A stretch of DNA of 64,000 bases from Catenuloplanes atrovinosus (GCF_031458235.1 NZ_JAVDYB010000001.1:4822001-4886000), one strand, 5' to 3'. Shown: positions 36,552 to 44,532, counted from the stretch's first letter. Made by a program: numbers and translations. The notes: generated by a model not told the origin, from the sequence alone.

Positions 36552-37421
36552 ATGGATCGGCTGGCGGAGCTGCGGGAGCTGATCCCCCACCTGGACCCGG
36601 CGCGCGGCGCGTGGCTGCCGCACGCGGGCGTCATGCGCGAGGAGCGGGTGACGGAGCCGACCGGCTCGGTCACCCGGCCGCTGGTCGCGCTGACCGTGAG
36701 CGGCCGGAAGCGCACCACGCTCCCCGGTCACGAGTTCGACTACGCCGCCGGGCAGTACCTGGTGACGTCCGTGGGACTGCCGCTGACCGCGCAGCTCACC
36801 GAGGTGCCGTACCTGGCGTTCGGCATGGAGCTGCGGCCCGAGGTGATCGCGGAGCTGCTGCTGCGCGCGCCGTCCCCGGCACCGGCCGCGCGCGCCGGGC
36901 TGGGCATCGCGATCGCGGACGCGGCGCCGGAGCTGCTCGACGCGGTGCTGCGGCTGCTGCGGCTGGTGGACCGCCCGGACGACTTCGCGGTCCTCGCGCC
37001 GGCCGTGGAGCGGGAGATCCACTGGTGGCTGCTGCGCGGCCCGCTCGGCGGCCTGGTCCGCCAGGTCGGCCGGGCGGACGCGCGCGCCGCCGTCGCGCGG
37101 GACGCCGCGGCCTGGATCAACGAGCACTTCACGGAGACGATCCGGATCGCGGACCTGGCCCGGCACGTGGGTGTGAGCGCGCCCACGCTGAACCGCTACT
37201 TCCGCGAGCTGACCGGCATGAGCCCGGTGCGGTACCAGAAACAGCTGCGCCTGCAGCTGGCCCGGGTCCGGCTCGCCGCCGCGCCGGACGACGTGGCCGC
37301 GGCCGGGTTCGCGGTCGGCTACGACAGCCCGTCCCAGTTCAGCCGCGAGTACCGTCGCCTGTTCGGCCGGCCGCCCGGCGAGGACGCCCGCCGCCTCCAG
37401 GACGCCGCGCCCGGCTCCTGA
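36552..37421 (+). CDS. AraC-family transcriptional regulator
   Basis: This 289-residue protein has an AraC N-terminal cupin-like ligand domain (about 1-170, with YAAGQYLVTSVGLPLTAQLTE) and a C-terminal double helix-turn-helix (IRIADLARHVGVSAPTLNRYFRELTGMSPVRYQKQLRLQLAR, then GFAVGYDSPSQFSREYRRLFGRPPGED). The family's aldehyde- and alcohol-responsive branch often sits next to the gene it controls. Here the divergent paoABC-like operon is the obvious target. Confidence 0.93.
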   Translation: MDRLAELRELIPHLDPARGAWLPHAGVMREERVTEPTGSVTRPLVALTVSGRKRTTLPGHEFDYAAGQYLVTSVGLPLTAQLTEVPYLAFGMELRPEVIAELLLRAPSPAPAARAGLGIAIADAAPELLDAVLRLLRLVDRPDDFAVLAPAVEREIHWWLLRGPLGGLVRQVGRADARAAVARDAAAWINEHFTETIRIADLARHVGVSAPTLNRYFRELTGMSPVRYQKQLRLQLARVRLAAAPDDVAAAGFAVGYDSPSQFSREYRRLFGRPPGEDARRLQDAAPGS

Positions 37422-37433
37422 TCACTCCAGTTC

Positions 37434-37467
37434 GGACCCCGGGGAGGCGTGGCCCTCCCCGGGTCCG
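37434..37467 (+). terminator. Terminator hairpin after the AraC gene
   Basis: A 14-base arm (37434-37447) pairs with 37454-37467 apart from a one-base bulge. It follows the AraC stop and precedes the Fur-type operator of the next operon. Confidence 0.55.
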
Positions 37468-37494
37468 CCGTGCTACCTTCCGGGCGACCCATAA

Positions 37495-37509
37495 TGGGAA
37501 TGGTTTTCA
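37495..37509. promoter_or_regulatory. Possible Zur-type operator upstream of the anchored-repeat operon
   Basis: TGGGAATGGTTTTCA agrees at 12 of 15 positions with TGAAAATGATTTTCA, the form I recall for actinobacterial Zur boxes. It lies about 30 bases before the first anchored-repeat gene, where a repressor would block the promoter. It is less symmetric than the site at 41604. Confidence 0.5.
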
Positions 37510-37537
37510 AATCAGAAAACCCCGGGAAGGGTGATCC

Positions 37538-38968
37538 ATGAATGCTCTGCGACGGCGGGCGACAGCCGGCGCGGTCGTGGCGGGACTGCTGGCCGGTCTG
37601 GTCGCGGCCGGGCCGGCACGCGCCGCCGGCCCCGTGGTGCTCGCTCAGGGCCATACCGACGCGATCGACGTCCACTACGCGGACGGGCGGCTGGAGCTGC
37701 GCGTCAACGACGACACCGTCAGCCCGCCGGTCCCGCGCGCGGTCGGCGACGTGACATTCCAGGTGCTGCCGGGCGCCCGCACCGAGGTGCCGGACCTTCC
37801 GGCCTTCGCGTTCCTCGGCGCGCCGGGCACGCCGATCTGGATGCTGCCCCAGGTCCAGGACCCGGCGCTGCTCTGGCCGGGCTGGAACACCACCGCGCTC
37901 GCGCCCGGCACGTTCCGCGGCGACGGCGTGCGGCTCAGCCTGGTCGGCGTGGACGGCCCGGGCGCGGTCACGGTCTTCGACACCAGTTCGCTCGGCGAGC
38001 CGAACATCCGCTTCCGCAGCACGGACGGGCTGCCGGACTCCATCGACGTGCCGGTGCACACGCACGCGCACGCGAGCTGGGTGTTCGGCGCGACCGGCCG
38101 CTACACGCTCACGTTCCAGGTGGACGCCACGCTCGCGGACGGCACCGCGCTGTCCACCGGGCCGGTGCCGTACCGGTTCGTGGTCGGCGACGCGGCCGAG
38201 GAACCGGTGTCGCTGTCCATCTCCGGCCTGGCCGCCTCCTACCGGCCGGGCGAGACCGTCACGCTGCAGGCGGTGCAGACGCCGCGCGGGCCGTCCACCG
38301 GCTATCGGTGGTCCAGCCGCCCGGCCGGCGCGGACGCGTTCACCGAGATCGCCGGCGAGACCGGCGCGGCCTACCGCTTCACCGCGACCGAGGCGCTGGA
38401 CCGGACCGAATACCGGGTCGGACTCGCGGACGGCACGTCGAGCCCGCCGGTCACGCTGCGCGTGACCTCGGCACCGGCACCGGAGGGTACGTCCAAGAGC
38501 GTCACCGCGTCGATCGATCCGTCGGCCGGCGCACTCGTGATCAGCGTGCTGCCCGAGGACCGGACCGTCACGCTCCCGCCCGCCGCCCTCTCCCCCGGCG
38601 GCGACGCCTGGGAGACCGGCGGCGCGCTGCGCCCGGTCACGGTCACCGACACCCGCACCGGCACGCCCGGCTGGACCGTCTCCGGCCAGGTCTCCGGCGG
38701 CTTCCGCGCCACCACCGGCGCCTCGTTCGGCGCCGAGCACCTGGGCTGGACGCCCGCGGTCGTGTCCCAGGGCGCCGGGCAGGGCGTGGTGGCCGGGCCG
38801 GTCGCGACGCCGGGCGGCTCCGGGCTCGGCACCGGCGCGCCGCTGGCCACCGCGCCGGCCGGTCGGGGCCGCGGCACCGCGCGGCTCGACGCCCAACTGC
38901 GGCTGCGCGTCCCGACCGAGACCGCGGCCGGCACCTACACCGGCACGCTCACGCTCACCGTCATCTGA
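37538..38968 (+). CDS. Secreted choice-of-anchor M protein, first gene of the anchored-repeat locus
   Basis: This 476-residue protein has a Sec signal (MNALRRRATAGAVVAGLLAGLVAAGPARAA, cut near 30). The surface-anchored repeat domain follows (about 35-215): GHTDAIDVHY, FAFLGAPGTPIWMLPQ, LLWPGWNTTAL, and HTHAHASWVFG with a Tyr-Leu strand. An Ig-like segment comes next (about 217-310: YRPGETVTLQAVQ...YRWSSRP), and the C-terminal domain (about 315-476) ends with GTYTGTLTLTVI. There is no sortase signal or C-terminal helix, so it is probably released or held by another protein. It matches the family next to 'anchored repeat' ABC transporters. Confidence 0.85.
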   Translation: MNALRRRATAGAVVAGLLAGLVAAGPARAAGPVVLAQGHTDAIDVHYADGRLELRVNDDTVSPPVPRAVGDVTFQVLPGARTEVPDLPAFAFLGAPGTPIWMLPQVQDPALLWPGWNTTALAPGTFRGDGVRLSLVGVDGPGAVTVFDTSSLGEPNIRFRSTDGLPDSIDVPVHTHAHASWVFGATGRYTLTFQVDATLADGTALSTGPVPYRFVVGDAAEEPVSLSISGLAASYRPGETVTLQAVQTPRGPSTGYRWSSRPAGADAFTEIAGETGAAYRFTATEALDRTEYRVGLADGTSSPPVTLRVTSAPAPEGTSKSVTASIDPSAGALVISVLPEDRTVTLPPAALSPGGDAWETGGALRPVTVTDTRTGTPGWTVSGQVSGGFRATTGASFGAEHLGWTPAVVSQGAGQGVVAGPVATPGGSGLGTGAPLATAPAGRGRGTARLDAQLRLRVPTETAAGTYTGTLTLTVI

Positions 38969-38983
38969 TCCCCCTCCCCGCGC

Positions 38984-39020
38984 GAGGCGGCGGCCGTCCC
39001 CCACCCTCGGCCGCCGCCTC
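38984..39020 (+). terminator. Hairpin between first and second locus genes
   Basis: Perfect 13-bp arms (38984-38996 and 39008-39020) with an 11-base loop. Because the following genes are on the same strand and tightly linked, this may be a partial terminator that lowers downstream expression. Confidence 0.55.
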
Positions 39021-39045
39021 GCCACCCCCGCGGAACGGACACCCG

Positions 39046-40068
39046 ATGCACAGGCTCGTCGGCCTGCTGATCACGCCGCTGCTGGCCACGGCTCCCGTGC
39101 CGGCGCCCCCGGCGCCCTCGCCCTCCCCGATCACCTGGTCCGTGGCGCCGTCCGGGCCGGCCGGACCGGACGGGCGGACCGCGCTGGACTACAAGCTGGA
39201 CCCGGGCGCCACGCTCACCGACCACGTGGTGGTCACCAACCACTCGCGGCGGACGCTCACGCTGCGCGTCTACGCCACCGACGCGTTCACCACGCCGGAG
39301 GGCGGCTTCGACCTGCTGCCCGCTGACCGCGCGCCGGCCGGCGCCGGCGCCTGGCTGACCCCGGAGCGGGAGACGGTCGTGCTGCCGTCGGCCTCGCGCG
39401 TGGTGGTGCCGGTGACGGTCGCGGTGCCGGCGAACGCGACGCCCGGTGACCACGTCGGCGGCGTCGTGGCGTCGCTGACCGGGTCCGCCACCGGGCCGGA
39501 CGGGTCCGCGGTCGCCGTGGACCACCGGGTCGGCACGCGCGTGCACCTGCGGGTGACCGGCGCGCTGCGGCCCGAGTTGAGTCTGCGCGACGCGCGGGTC
39601 GAGCGGCACGTGCCGTGGAACCCGCTGCGCCTGCCCACGCTGACCGCCACGGTCACGGTCGCGAACACCGGCAACGTGCGGCTGGCGGGCGCGGCCTCGG
39701 TGCGTACCCCCGGATCGGTCTTCGCCGGCCCGGGCCTGCCGCAGGTGCTGCCGGGCGGCGAGGTCCGCGCGACCGTGCGCACCGGCGGCGTGTGGCCGCT
39801 GTTCCGGGTGCCGGTGGAGATCGCGGTGGCGCCCGTGGCGGTGGACGGGCAGCCGCTCGATCCACGGCCGGCACCGGCGGTCGTGCGTACCGCGGTCTGG
39901 CTGGTGCCCTGGTCCCAACTGGCCGTGCTCGGCGCGCTGCTGCTGCTGACCACCGCCGCGCTGCTGGCCCGGCGCCGGCGGCGACGGCGGCTGGCCGCCG
40001 CGCTCGCGGCGGCCGAACGGCGCGGCCGTGACCTCGCCCTCTCATCCCCGAAGGAGTCGAATCCGTGA
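39046..40068 (+). CDS. DUF916-like membrane-anchored surface protein
   Basis: This 340-residue protein has a signal peptide (LVGLLITPLLATAPVPAP), two beta-sandwich domains and one C-terminal helix (about 288-312: LVPWSQLAVLGALLLLTTAALLA) followed by an Arg-rich cytoplasmic tail. The pattern LDPGATLTDHVVVTNHSRRTLTLRVYATDA, then PATPGDHVGGVVASL resembles DUF916/WxL-interacting proteins of Gram-positive surfaces, which bind peptidoglycan-associated proteins. It has no anchored-repeat domain. It overlaps the next gene by four bases, so it belongs to the operon. Confidence 0.75.
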   Translation: MHRLVGLLITPLLATAPVPAPPAPSPSPITWSVAPSGPAGPDGRTALDYKLDPGATLTDHVVVTNHSRRTLTLRVYATDAFTTPEGGFDLLPADRAPAGAGAWLTPERETVVLPSASRVVVPVTVAVPANATPGDHVGGVVASLTGSATGPDGSAVAVDHRVGTRVHLRVTGALRPELSLRDARVERHVPWNPLRLPTLTATVTVANTGNVRLAGAASVRTPGSVFAGPGLPQVLPGGEVRATVRTGGVWPLFRVPVEIAVAPVAVDGQPLDPRPAPAVVRTAVWLVPWSQLAVLGALLLLTTAALLARRRRRRRLAAALAAAERRGRDLALSSPKESNP

Positions 40069-41600
40069 GAGCTCTCCGGGTGGCCGCCGCGACGGCCGCC
40101 GCCCTGACCACGCTGGTGACGACCGCCGCGCCCGGACTGGCCGCGCCGCCCGCCGTCCCGGCGGACGGCGCCGATCTGATCGCCGTCACCGACGACGGCG
40201 GTGGCGGGCTGTCCCTGCGGTTCCGCGACGCGGCCGGGACGGTGCGCGATCCCGCGGGCCTGCGGCTCGGGCCGGACGGCGGGCTGGCCACGACCGTGCC
40301 GGACGATCCGGCGTACGCGTTCCTCGGCGCGCCCGGCCGCGCGGTCTGGTCGCTGTCCGCGGGCGGCTCGCGGTTCCCCGCGATCGACACCACGGGGGCA
40401 CCGGGCCCGCTCTCGCTCCGACTGGACAGTGTGGACGGTCCGGGCGGTTTCGCGGCCTACACGGTGTCGGGGTGGGGGCGGCCGGCCGTGCTGGTGGACA
40501 GCGACGGCCCGGCGACCGCCGCGCTGCCCGCGGGCGCGCGGCTGACGAACGTGGCGTGGACGTTCGACACGCCCGGCGTCTACCGGCTCGGCTTCACGGT
40601 CTCCGGCGAGCCCGCGGCGGGTTCGGCCTCGGCGGTCTACACGGTGGAGGTTCCGGAGATCGTCCCGGCGGAGCCCGGCACCGCGACTGCGGCGCCGGGT
40701 GGGCAGGTCCGGGCACAGGTGCTGCCACCGGTCCAGCCGCAGGTGCGGGTGCAGCCGCGGGCCGCACCGCAGGCGCCGGCACAGGCGCCGGCCGCGCAGG
40801 CCCGGACCGCCGCCACGCCCGCCGTCACGACCGCCGCGCCCACCGCCGGCCGGGTGATCAGCGACGGGCACGTGGACATGGGGCCCACGCTGGAGAACGG
40901 CGCCTGGCGGATCAGGCTCAAGGACGACGCCGCGAACCCGCCCGCCTGGCTGGAGCTCTCCGACGTGGTGCTCAGGGTGACCGACAAAGCGAAAATCCCG
41001 GTGCCGGCCGGCACCGGCTACGCGTTCCTCGGCCGCGAGGGCGCGCAGGTCCACCTGCTGCCGCAGACCCAGCAGGCCGGCATCGTCTGGCCCGGATGGA
41101 ACACCCAGCACTCCACCGTCACGTCCGGCGTGACCGGCGACGTGACGTGGACGCTGAAGGGCGTCGAGGGTCCCGGCACGTTCGCACTGTTCCTGACCGG
41201 CTCGTTCGGCACGCCGCAGGTGCTGTTCGACTCCGCGAAGCCGATGCCGCAGAAGCTCGCCGTCCCGCTCAACACGCACGCGCACGGCAACTGGGCGTTC
41301 ACCGCGCCCGGGCTCTACCGGCTCGCCGTGGAGATGTCCGCGACCACGAAGGCCGGCGCCGCGGTCTCGGACACCCGCACGCTGACCATCGCGGTCGGCG
41401 ACGCCACCGACCCGGGCGCCGGGAACACCGGCGGCGGCGGCACGAGCGCACCCGCGCCGAGCGGCGGCGGCCTGCCGCTCACCGGCGCGAACGTGCTGCT
41501 CATCGCGGCCGTCGGCGCGATCCTGGTGGTGGCCGGCGCCGGTGCGGTCCTGATCGGACGCCGCCGGACCGTGACCCAGGACACGCTTCCCCGCAGTTAA
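40065..41600 (+). CDS. Sortase-anchored protein with two choice-of-anchor M domains
   Basis: This 511-residue protein has a signal peptide (ending PGLAAPP), a degenerate first domain (about 30-215: VPDDPAYAFLGAPGRAVWSL but no HTHANW), a Pro/Gln/Ala linker (about 216-262) and a full second domain (about 263-455: GHVDMGPTLENGAWRIRLKDD, YAFLGREGAQVHLLPQTQ, HAHGNWAFTAPGLYRL). It ends with LPLTG at residue 470, a hydrophobic helix and RRR, a complete sortase signal. The first copy has lost the His-rich strand seen in the others. GTG start overlaps the preceding stop. It resembles the 'ABC transporter-associated repeat' cell-wall family. Confidence 0.88.
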   Translation: MRALRVAAATAAALTTLVTTAAPGLAAPPAVPADGADLIAVTDDGGGGLSLRFRDAAGTVRDPAGLRLGPDGGLATTVPDDPAYAFLGAPGRAVWSLSAGGSRFPAIDTTGAPGPLSLRLDSVDGPGGFAAYTVSGWGRPAVLVDSDGPATAALPAGARLTNVAWTFDTPGVYRLGFTVSGEPAAGSASAVYTVEVPEIVPAEPGTATAAPGGQVRAQVLPPVQPQVRVQPRAAPQAPAQAPAAQARTAATPAVTTAAPTAGRVISDGHVDMGPTLENGAWRIRLKDDAANPPAWLELSDVVLRVTDKAKIPVPAGTGYAFLGREGAQVHLLPQTQQAGIVWPGWNTQHSTVTSGVTGDVTWTLKGVEGPGTFALFLTGSFGTPQVLFDSAKPMPQKLAVPLNTHAHGNWAFTAPGLYRLAVEMSATTKAGAAVSDTRTLTIAVGDATDPGAGNTGGGGTSAPAPSGGGLPLTGANVLLIAAVGAILVVAGAGAVLIGRRRTVTQDTLPRS

Positions 41601-41603
41601 TGA

Positions 41604-41618
41604 AAACGATTATCGTTT
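41604..41618. promoter_or_regulatory. Perfect 7-1-7 Fur-family palindrome (Zur-like box)
   Basis: AAACGATTATCGTTT is a perfect 7-1-7 inverted repeat, the symmetry typical of Fur/Zur/Mur operators. It follows directly after the sortase-anchored gene and about 50 bases before the next start. The site supports a second, metal-controlled promoter in front of the small domain proteins and the transporter. An ATG falls next to it, but translation more likely begins at 41669. Confidence 0.65.
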
Positions 41619-41668
41619 GGCCCGAGCCCGTCCATCGGGGACGGGCCACCATCCGAAGGAGACAGTCC

Positions 41669-42319
41669 GTGCGACACTCCCTCCGCCTGCTGGCCGGGAC
41701 CGGCGCGGTCGTGGCCGCGCTGGCCGCGACCGCGGGCCCGGCGCAGGCGTCCCCCGCGCCGGCCGTGCTGAGCACCGGCCACGTCGACGCGATCGACGTG
41801 GCGTTCGAGGACGGCGCGCTCGAGCTCGCGATCCACGACGGGACCACCGACACCGAGTTCGCGCCCGCCGACGCCGTGCTGCTGGTCAAGCCCGCGGCGA
41901 AGACCGCGGTGCCGGACGACCCGGCCTACGCGTTCCTCGGCCCGGCCGGCGCGCCGGTCTGGGTGCTCCCCCAGGTGCAGAACCCCGACCTGCTGTACGC
42001 GGGCCTCTCCGCCGCGGAGGTGGAGCCGGGCGTCCTCGCGGCCGACACCGTGCGGATCAACCTGCTCGCCGTCCGCGGCCCGGGCGACATCGCCGTCTTC
42101 ACGCAGGACGCGGTCGGCACCCCGGCCGTGCTCGCGGACGACACCGACGGCCTGCCGGACACGCTGACCCTCCAGGCCGGGCAGCACGAGCACGCCAACT
42201 GGGCGTTCGACCGCGCGGGCACGTACCGGCTGACCGTCACCGCCTCCGCCGAACTGGCCGCGACCGGCGAGACCGTCACGTCCGACCCGGCCGTCTTCAC
42301 GTTCACGGTGCGGCGATGA
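41669..42319 (+). CDS. Secreted single-domain choice-of-anchor M protein
   Basis: This 216-residue protein consists of a signal peptide (LLAGTGAVVAALAATAGPAQAS, cut near 28) and one anchored-repeat domain: GHVDAIDVAFEDGALELAIHD, AKTAVPDDPAYAFLGPAGAPVWVLPQVQ, and HEHANWAFDRAGTYRLTV. It has no anchor. A GTG start with AAGGAGA upstream was chosen over the ATG at 41601, which lies inside the palindromic operator. The stop overlaps the next ATG. Confidence 0.86.
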   Translation: MRHSLRLLAGTGAVVAALAATAGPAQASPAPAVLSTGHVDAIDVAFEDGALELAIHDGTTDTEFAPADAVLLVKPAAKTAVPDDPAYAFLGPAGAPVWVLPQVQNPDLLYAGLSAAEVEPGVLAADTVRINLLAVRGPGDIAVFTQDAVGTPAVLADDTDGLPDTLTLQAGQHEHANWAFDRAGTYRLTVTASAELAATGETVTSDPAVFTFTVRR

Positions 42320-42933
42320 GCGGCCGGCTGCTCGCCGCCGCGCTGACCGCGGCCGTCGCCGGCACGCTGCTGGCCTCGCCGGCCCAGGCCGCGCCGGTCA
42401 CGCTCACCGCCGGGCACGTCGACGTGCTCGACGTCGACTACGCCGGCGGCGCGCTCACGCTGGATCTGCGGGACGGCACCGGAAGCACGCCGGTCGACCG
42501 GGCACCGGCCGAGGTGACGCTCGCGGTGCCGGCCGCCGCGAAGACCACGGTCCCGAGCGGGTCCGCGTGGTCGTTCCTCGGCACGCCGGGCAGCACGGTC
42601 TGGGTGCTGCCGCAGTCGCAGAACCCGAGCCTGCTCTTCGCGGGCTGGGACACCACCGGCGCCACCGGCGTCTCGTCGCTGACGTTCCGGCTCACCGGCG
42701 TCAGCGGGCCGGGCCGGTTCAGCGTCTACACGACCGGCTCGTTCGGCACCCCGGCGAAGCTGTTCGACTCCGGTGACGGGCTGCCGGACAGCCTGGCCGT
42801 GGCGGCCGGCACGCACGCGCACGCGAACTGGGCGTTCGGCGCGGCCGGCACCTACGCCGTGACGTTCGAGGTGACCGGCGCCGGCGTGCCCGGCACCGCG
42901 ACCGCCACCTACACGTTCGCGGTCTCGCACTGA
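42316..42933 (+). CDS. Second secreted single-domain choice-of-anchor M protein
   Basis: This 205-residue protein has a signal peptide (MSGRLLAAALTAAVAGTLLASPAQAA) plus one domain: GHVDVLDVDYAGGALTLDLRD, WSFLGTPGSTVWVLPQSQ, LLFAGWDT, TTGSFGTPAKLFDS and THAHANWAFGAAGTYAVTF. It is the shortest clean example here and defines the domain order (first half GHVDV...LPQ, second half GSFGTP...HAHANW). It ends at a strong hairpin, so the transporter genes after it may depend on read-through. Confidence 0.86.
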   Translation: MSGRLLAAALTAAVAGTLLASPAQAAPVTLTAGHVDVLDVDYAGGALTLDLRDGTGSTPVDRAPAEVTLAVPAAAKTTVPSGSAWSFLGTPGSTVWVLPQSQNPSLLFAGWDTTGATGVSSLTFRLTGVSGPGRFSVYTTGSFGTPAKLFDSGDGLPDSLAVAAGTHAHANWAFGAAGTYAVTFEVTGAGVPGTATATYTFAVSH

Positions 42934-42937
42934 CCGG

Positions 42938-42976
42938 GTCGCGGCCCGCTCCACCGGAACTGGAGCGGGCCGCGAC
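42938..42976 (+). terminator. Strong hairpin before the binding-protein gene
   Basis: Perfect 16-bp arms (42938-42953 and 42961-42976) with a 7-base loop, between the domain protein and the transporter genes. It could terminate most transcripts coming from the Zur-like promoter. Confidence 0.65.
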
Positions 42977-42999
42977 GACCACCAGCGTACGGAGAGCGG

Positions 43000-44532
43000 A
43001 TGAGAACGACGATCGCGGCCGTCGCGGCGCTCGCGGCGGGCGCGCTGAGCGCGTGCGCGGCGCCGCCCGCGTTCACCGGCGACGAGGACCGGGTGCAGGT
43101 GGTCACCACCACCGGCATCCTCGCGGACCTGGTCCGCAACGTCGGCGGCGACCGCGTGCTGGTCGACTCGCTGGTGCCGGACGACGCGGACCCGCACGGC
43201 TACGAGCCGACGCTGCGCGACGTGCGCAACACCGTCTACGCGGACGTGGCGTTCAGCAACTACCTGATGCTCGAACCGGCCGCCGTGATCAAGGCGCTGG
43301 ACGCGAACCTGCGCGACGGCGTCCCGAACATCTCGCTGGCCGAGGGCGCCACGAAGTACGCCGCCGAGATCATCCCGCTGGTGGAGAACGTCTCGCTCGA
43401 CACGATCTGGCTGGGCCTGCGCGCCCGCGGCACGGGCGCGGAGTACGGCGTCACCCGCTCCTCGGACGTGCGGCTCACCGCCACCCGCGCGGACGGGCCC
43501 GGCCGCCTCCTCGCCTACCTGACCGGTTCGTTCGGCGCCCCCGAGATCGTCTTCGACTCCGCGGAACGGCAGGGCACGGTCGTGTTGCCCGCCGACGCGC
43601 ACACGCACATGAGCTGGGCGTTCACCGAGCCGGGCGTGTACCGGCTGACGGTGCGCGCGGACCTGGCGATCGCGGCCGACTCCGGCACCGTGCCGCTGGG
43701 CGAGAACACGTTCACGTTCGCGGTCGGCGTCGACCCGCACAGCGTGCCCGGCATGGCCGGCGCGGACGTGCTCGGCCACGGGCACGCGGACCTCACCGCG
43801 GACATCGACACCGGCGAGCTGTACCTCTACGCGGACCCGCACGAGGGCGGCGCGGCGCACCAGCACCGGTACGACCCGGCGCGCACCGTGATCGAGGTGC
43901 CGGCCAAGGCGTACCAGGAGATCCCGGGCGGCACCGCGTTCCGCTTCCTCGGCCGCGCCGGCGAGCGCGTCTACCAGCTGCCGCAGGCGGTGCTCGGCCG
44001 GCACGTGCACGGCGAGATCGACCCGCACCTGTGGCAGGACGTGGGCAACGCGATGGCGTACACCGAGCTGATCCGGGACACCCTGATCGGCGCGGACCCG
44101 GCCGGGACCGGCACCTACCGCCAGAACGCGGACCGCTACCTGCGCGAGCTGACCGCGCTCGACGCCTACCTCGCCGGGACGATCGCGTCGATCCCGGCGT
44201 CCCGGCGGTACCTGGTCACCACGCACGACGCGTTCGCCTACCTGGCCGCGGCGTACGGCATCCCGGTCGCCGGATTCGTCACGCCCAACCCGGCGACCGA
44301 ACCGAGCCTCGCGGACCGCCGCAAGCTCACCGAGACGCTGCGGACGCTGCGCATCCCGGCCGTGTTCCTGGAGCCGAACCTGCGCGCCCGCTCGTCCACG
44401 CTGACCGAGGTCGCGCGCGAACAGGGCGTGGCGGTCTGCGACATCTACGGCGACGCGTTCGACGACCGGATCACCACGTACCTGGCGATGATGCGCTTCA
44501 ACGCGGACTCGCTCCACCGCTGTCTCTCCTAG
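43000..44532 (+). CDS. Metal-binding lipoprotein of the anchored-repeat ABC transporter, with permuted domain insert
   Basis: This 510-residue lipoprotein (lipobox LSAC, Cys19) is a ZnuA/cluster-9-type binding protein: N-lobe with DPHGYEP (His66), C-lobe with HVHGEIDPHLWQ (His335, 337, 343), VTTHDAFAYLA (His409) and CDIYGDAF. Between the lobes, residues 130-335 are an insert of anchored-repeat sequence in swapped order: second-half motifs first (GSFGAPEIVFDS, HTHMSWAFTEPGVYRLTV at 175-218), then first-half motifs (LGHGHADL, FRFLGRAGERVYQLPQ at 258-329). The insert is also rich in His. It probably captures Zn or Mn outside the cell. Confidence 0.9.
   Translation: MRTTIAAVAALAAGALSACAAPPAFTGDEDRVQVVTTTGILADLVRNVGGDRVLVDSLVPDDADPHGYEPTLRDVRNTVYADVAFSNYLMLEPAAVIKALDANLRDGVPNISLAEGATKYAAEIIPLVENVSLDTIWLGLRARGTGAEYGVTRSSDVRLTATRADGPGRLLAYLTGSFGAPEIVFDSAERQGTVVLPADAHTHMSWAFTEPGVYRLTVRADLAIAADSGTVPLGENTFTFAVGVDPHSVPGMAGADVLGHGHADLTADIDTGELYLYADPHEGGAAHQHRYDPARTVIEVPAKAYQEIPGGTAFRFLGRAGERVYQLPQAVLGRHVHGEIDPHLWQDVGNAMAYTELIRDTLIGADPAGTGTYRQNADRYLRELTALDAYLAGTIASIPASRRYLVTTHDAFAYLAAAYGIPVAGFVTPNPATEPSLADRRKLTETLRTLRIPAVFLEPNLRARSSTLTEVAREQGVAVCDIYGDAFDDRITTYLAMMRFNADSLHRCLS

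Noticed and set aside
41601-42319. ATG at 41601 as start of the single-domain protein
   Set aside because: It would place translation through the Fur-type palindrome and add a non-signal-like N-terminus; GTG 41669 has AAGGAGA and a proper signal peptide.
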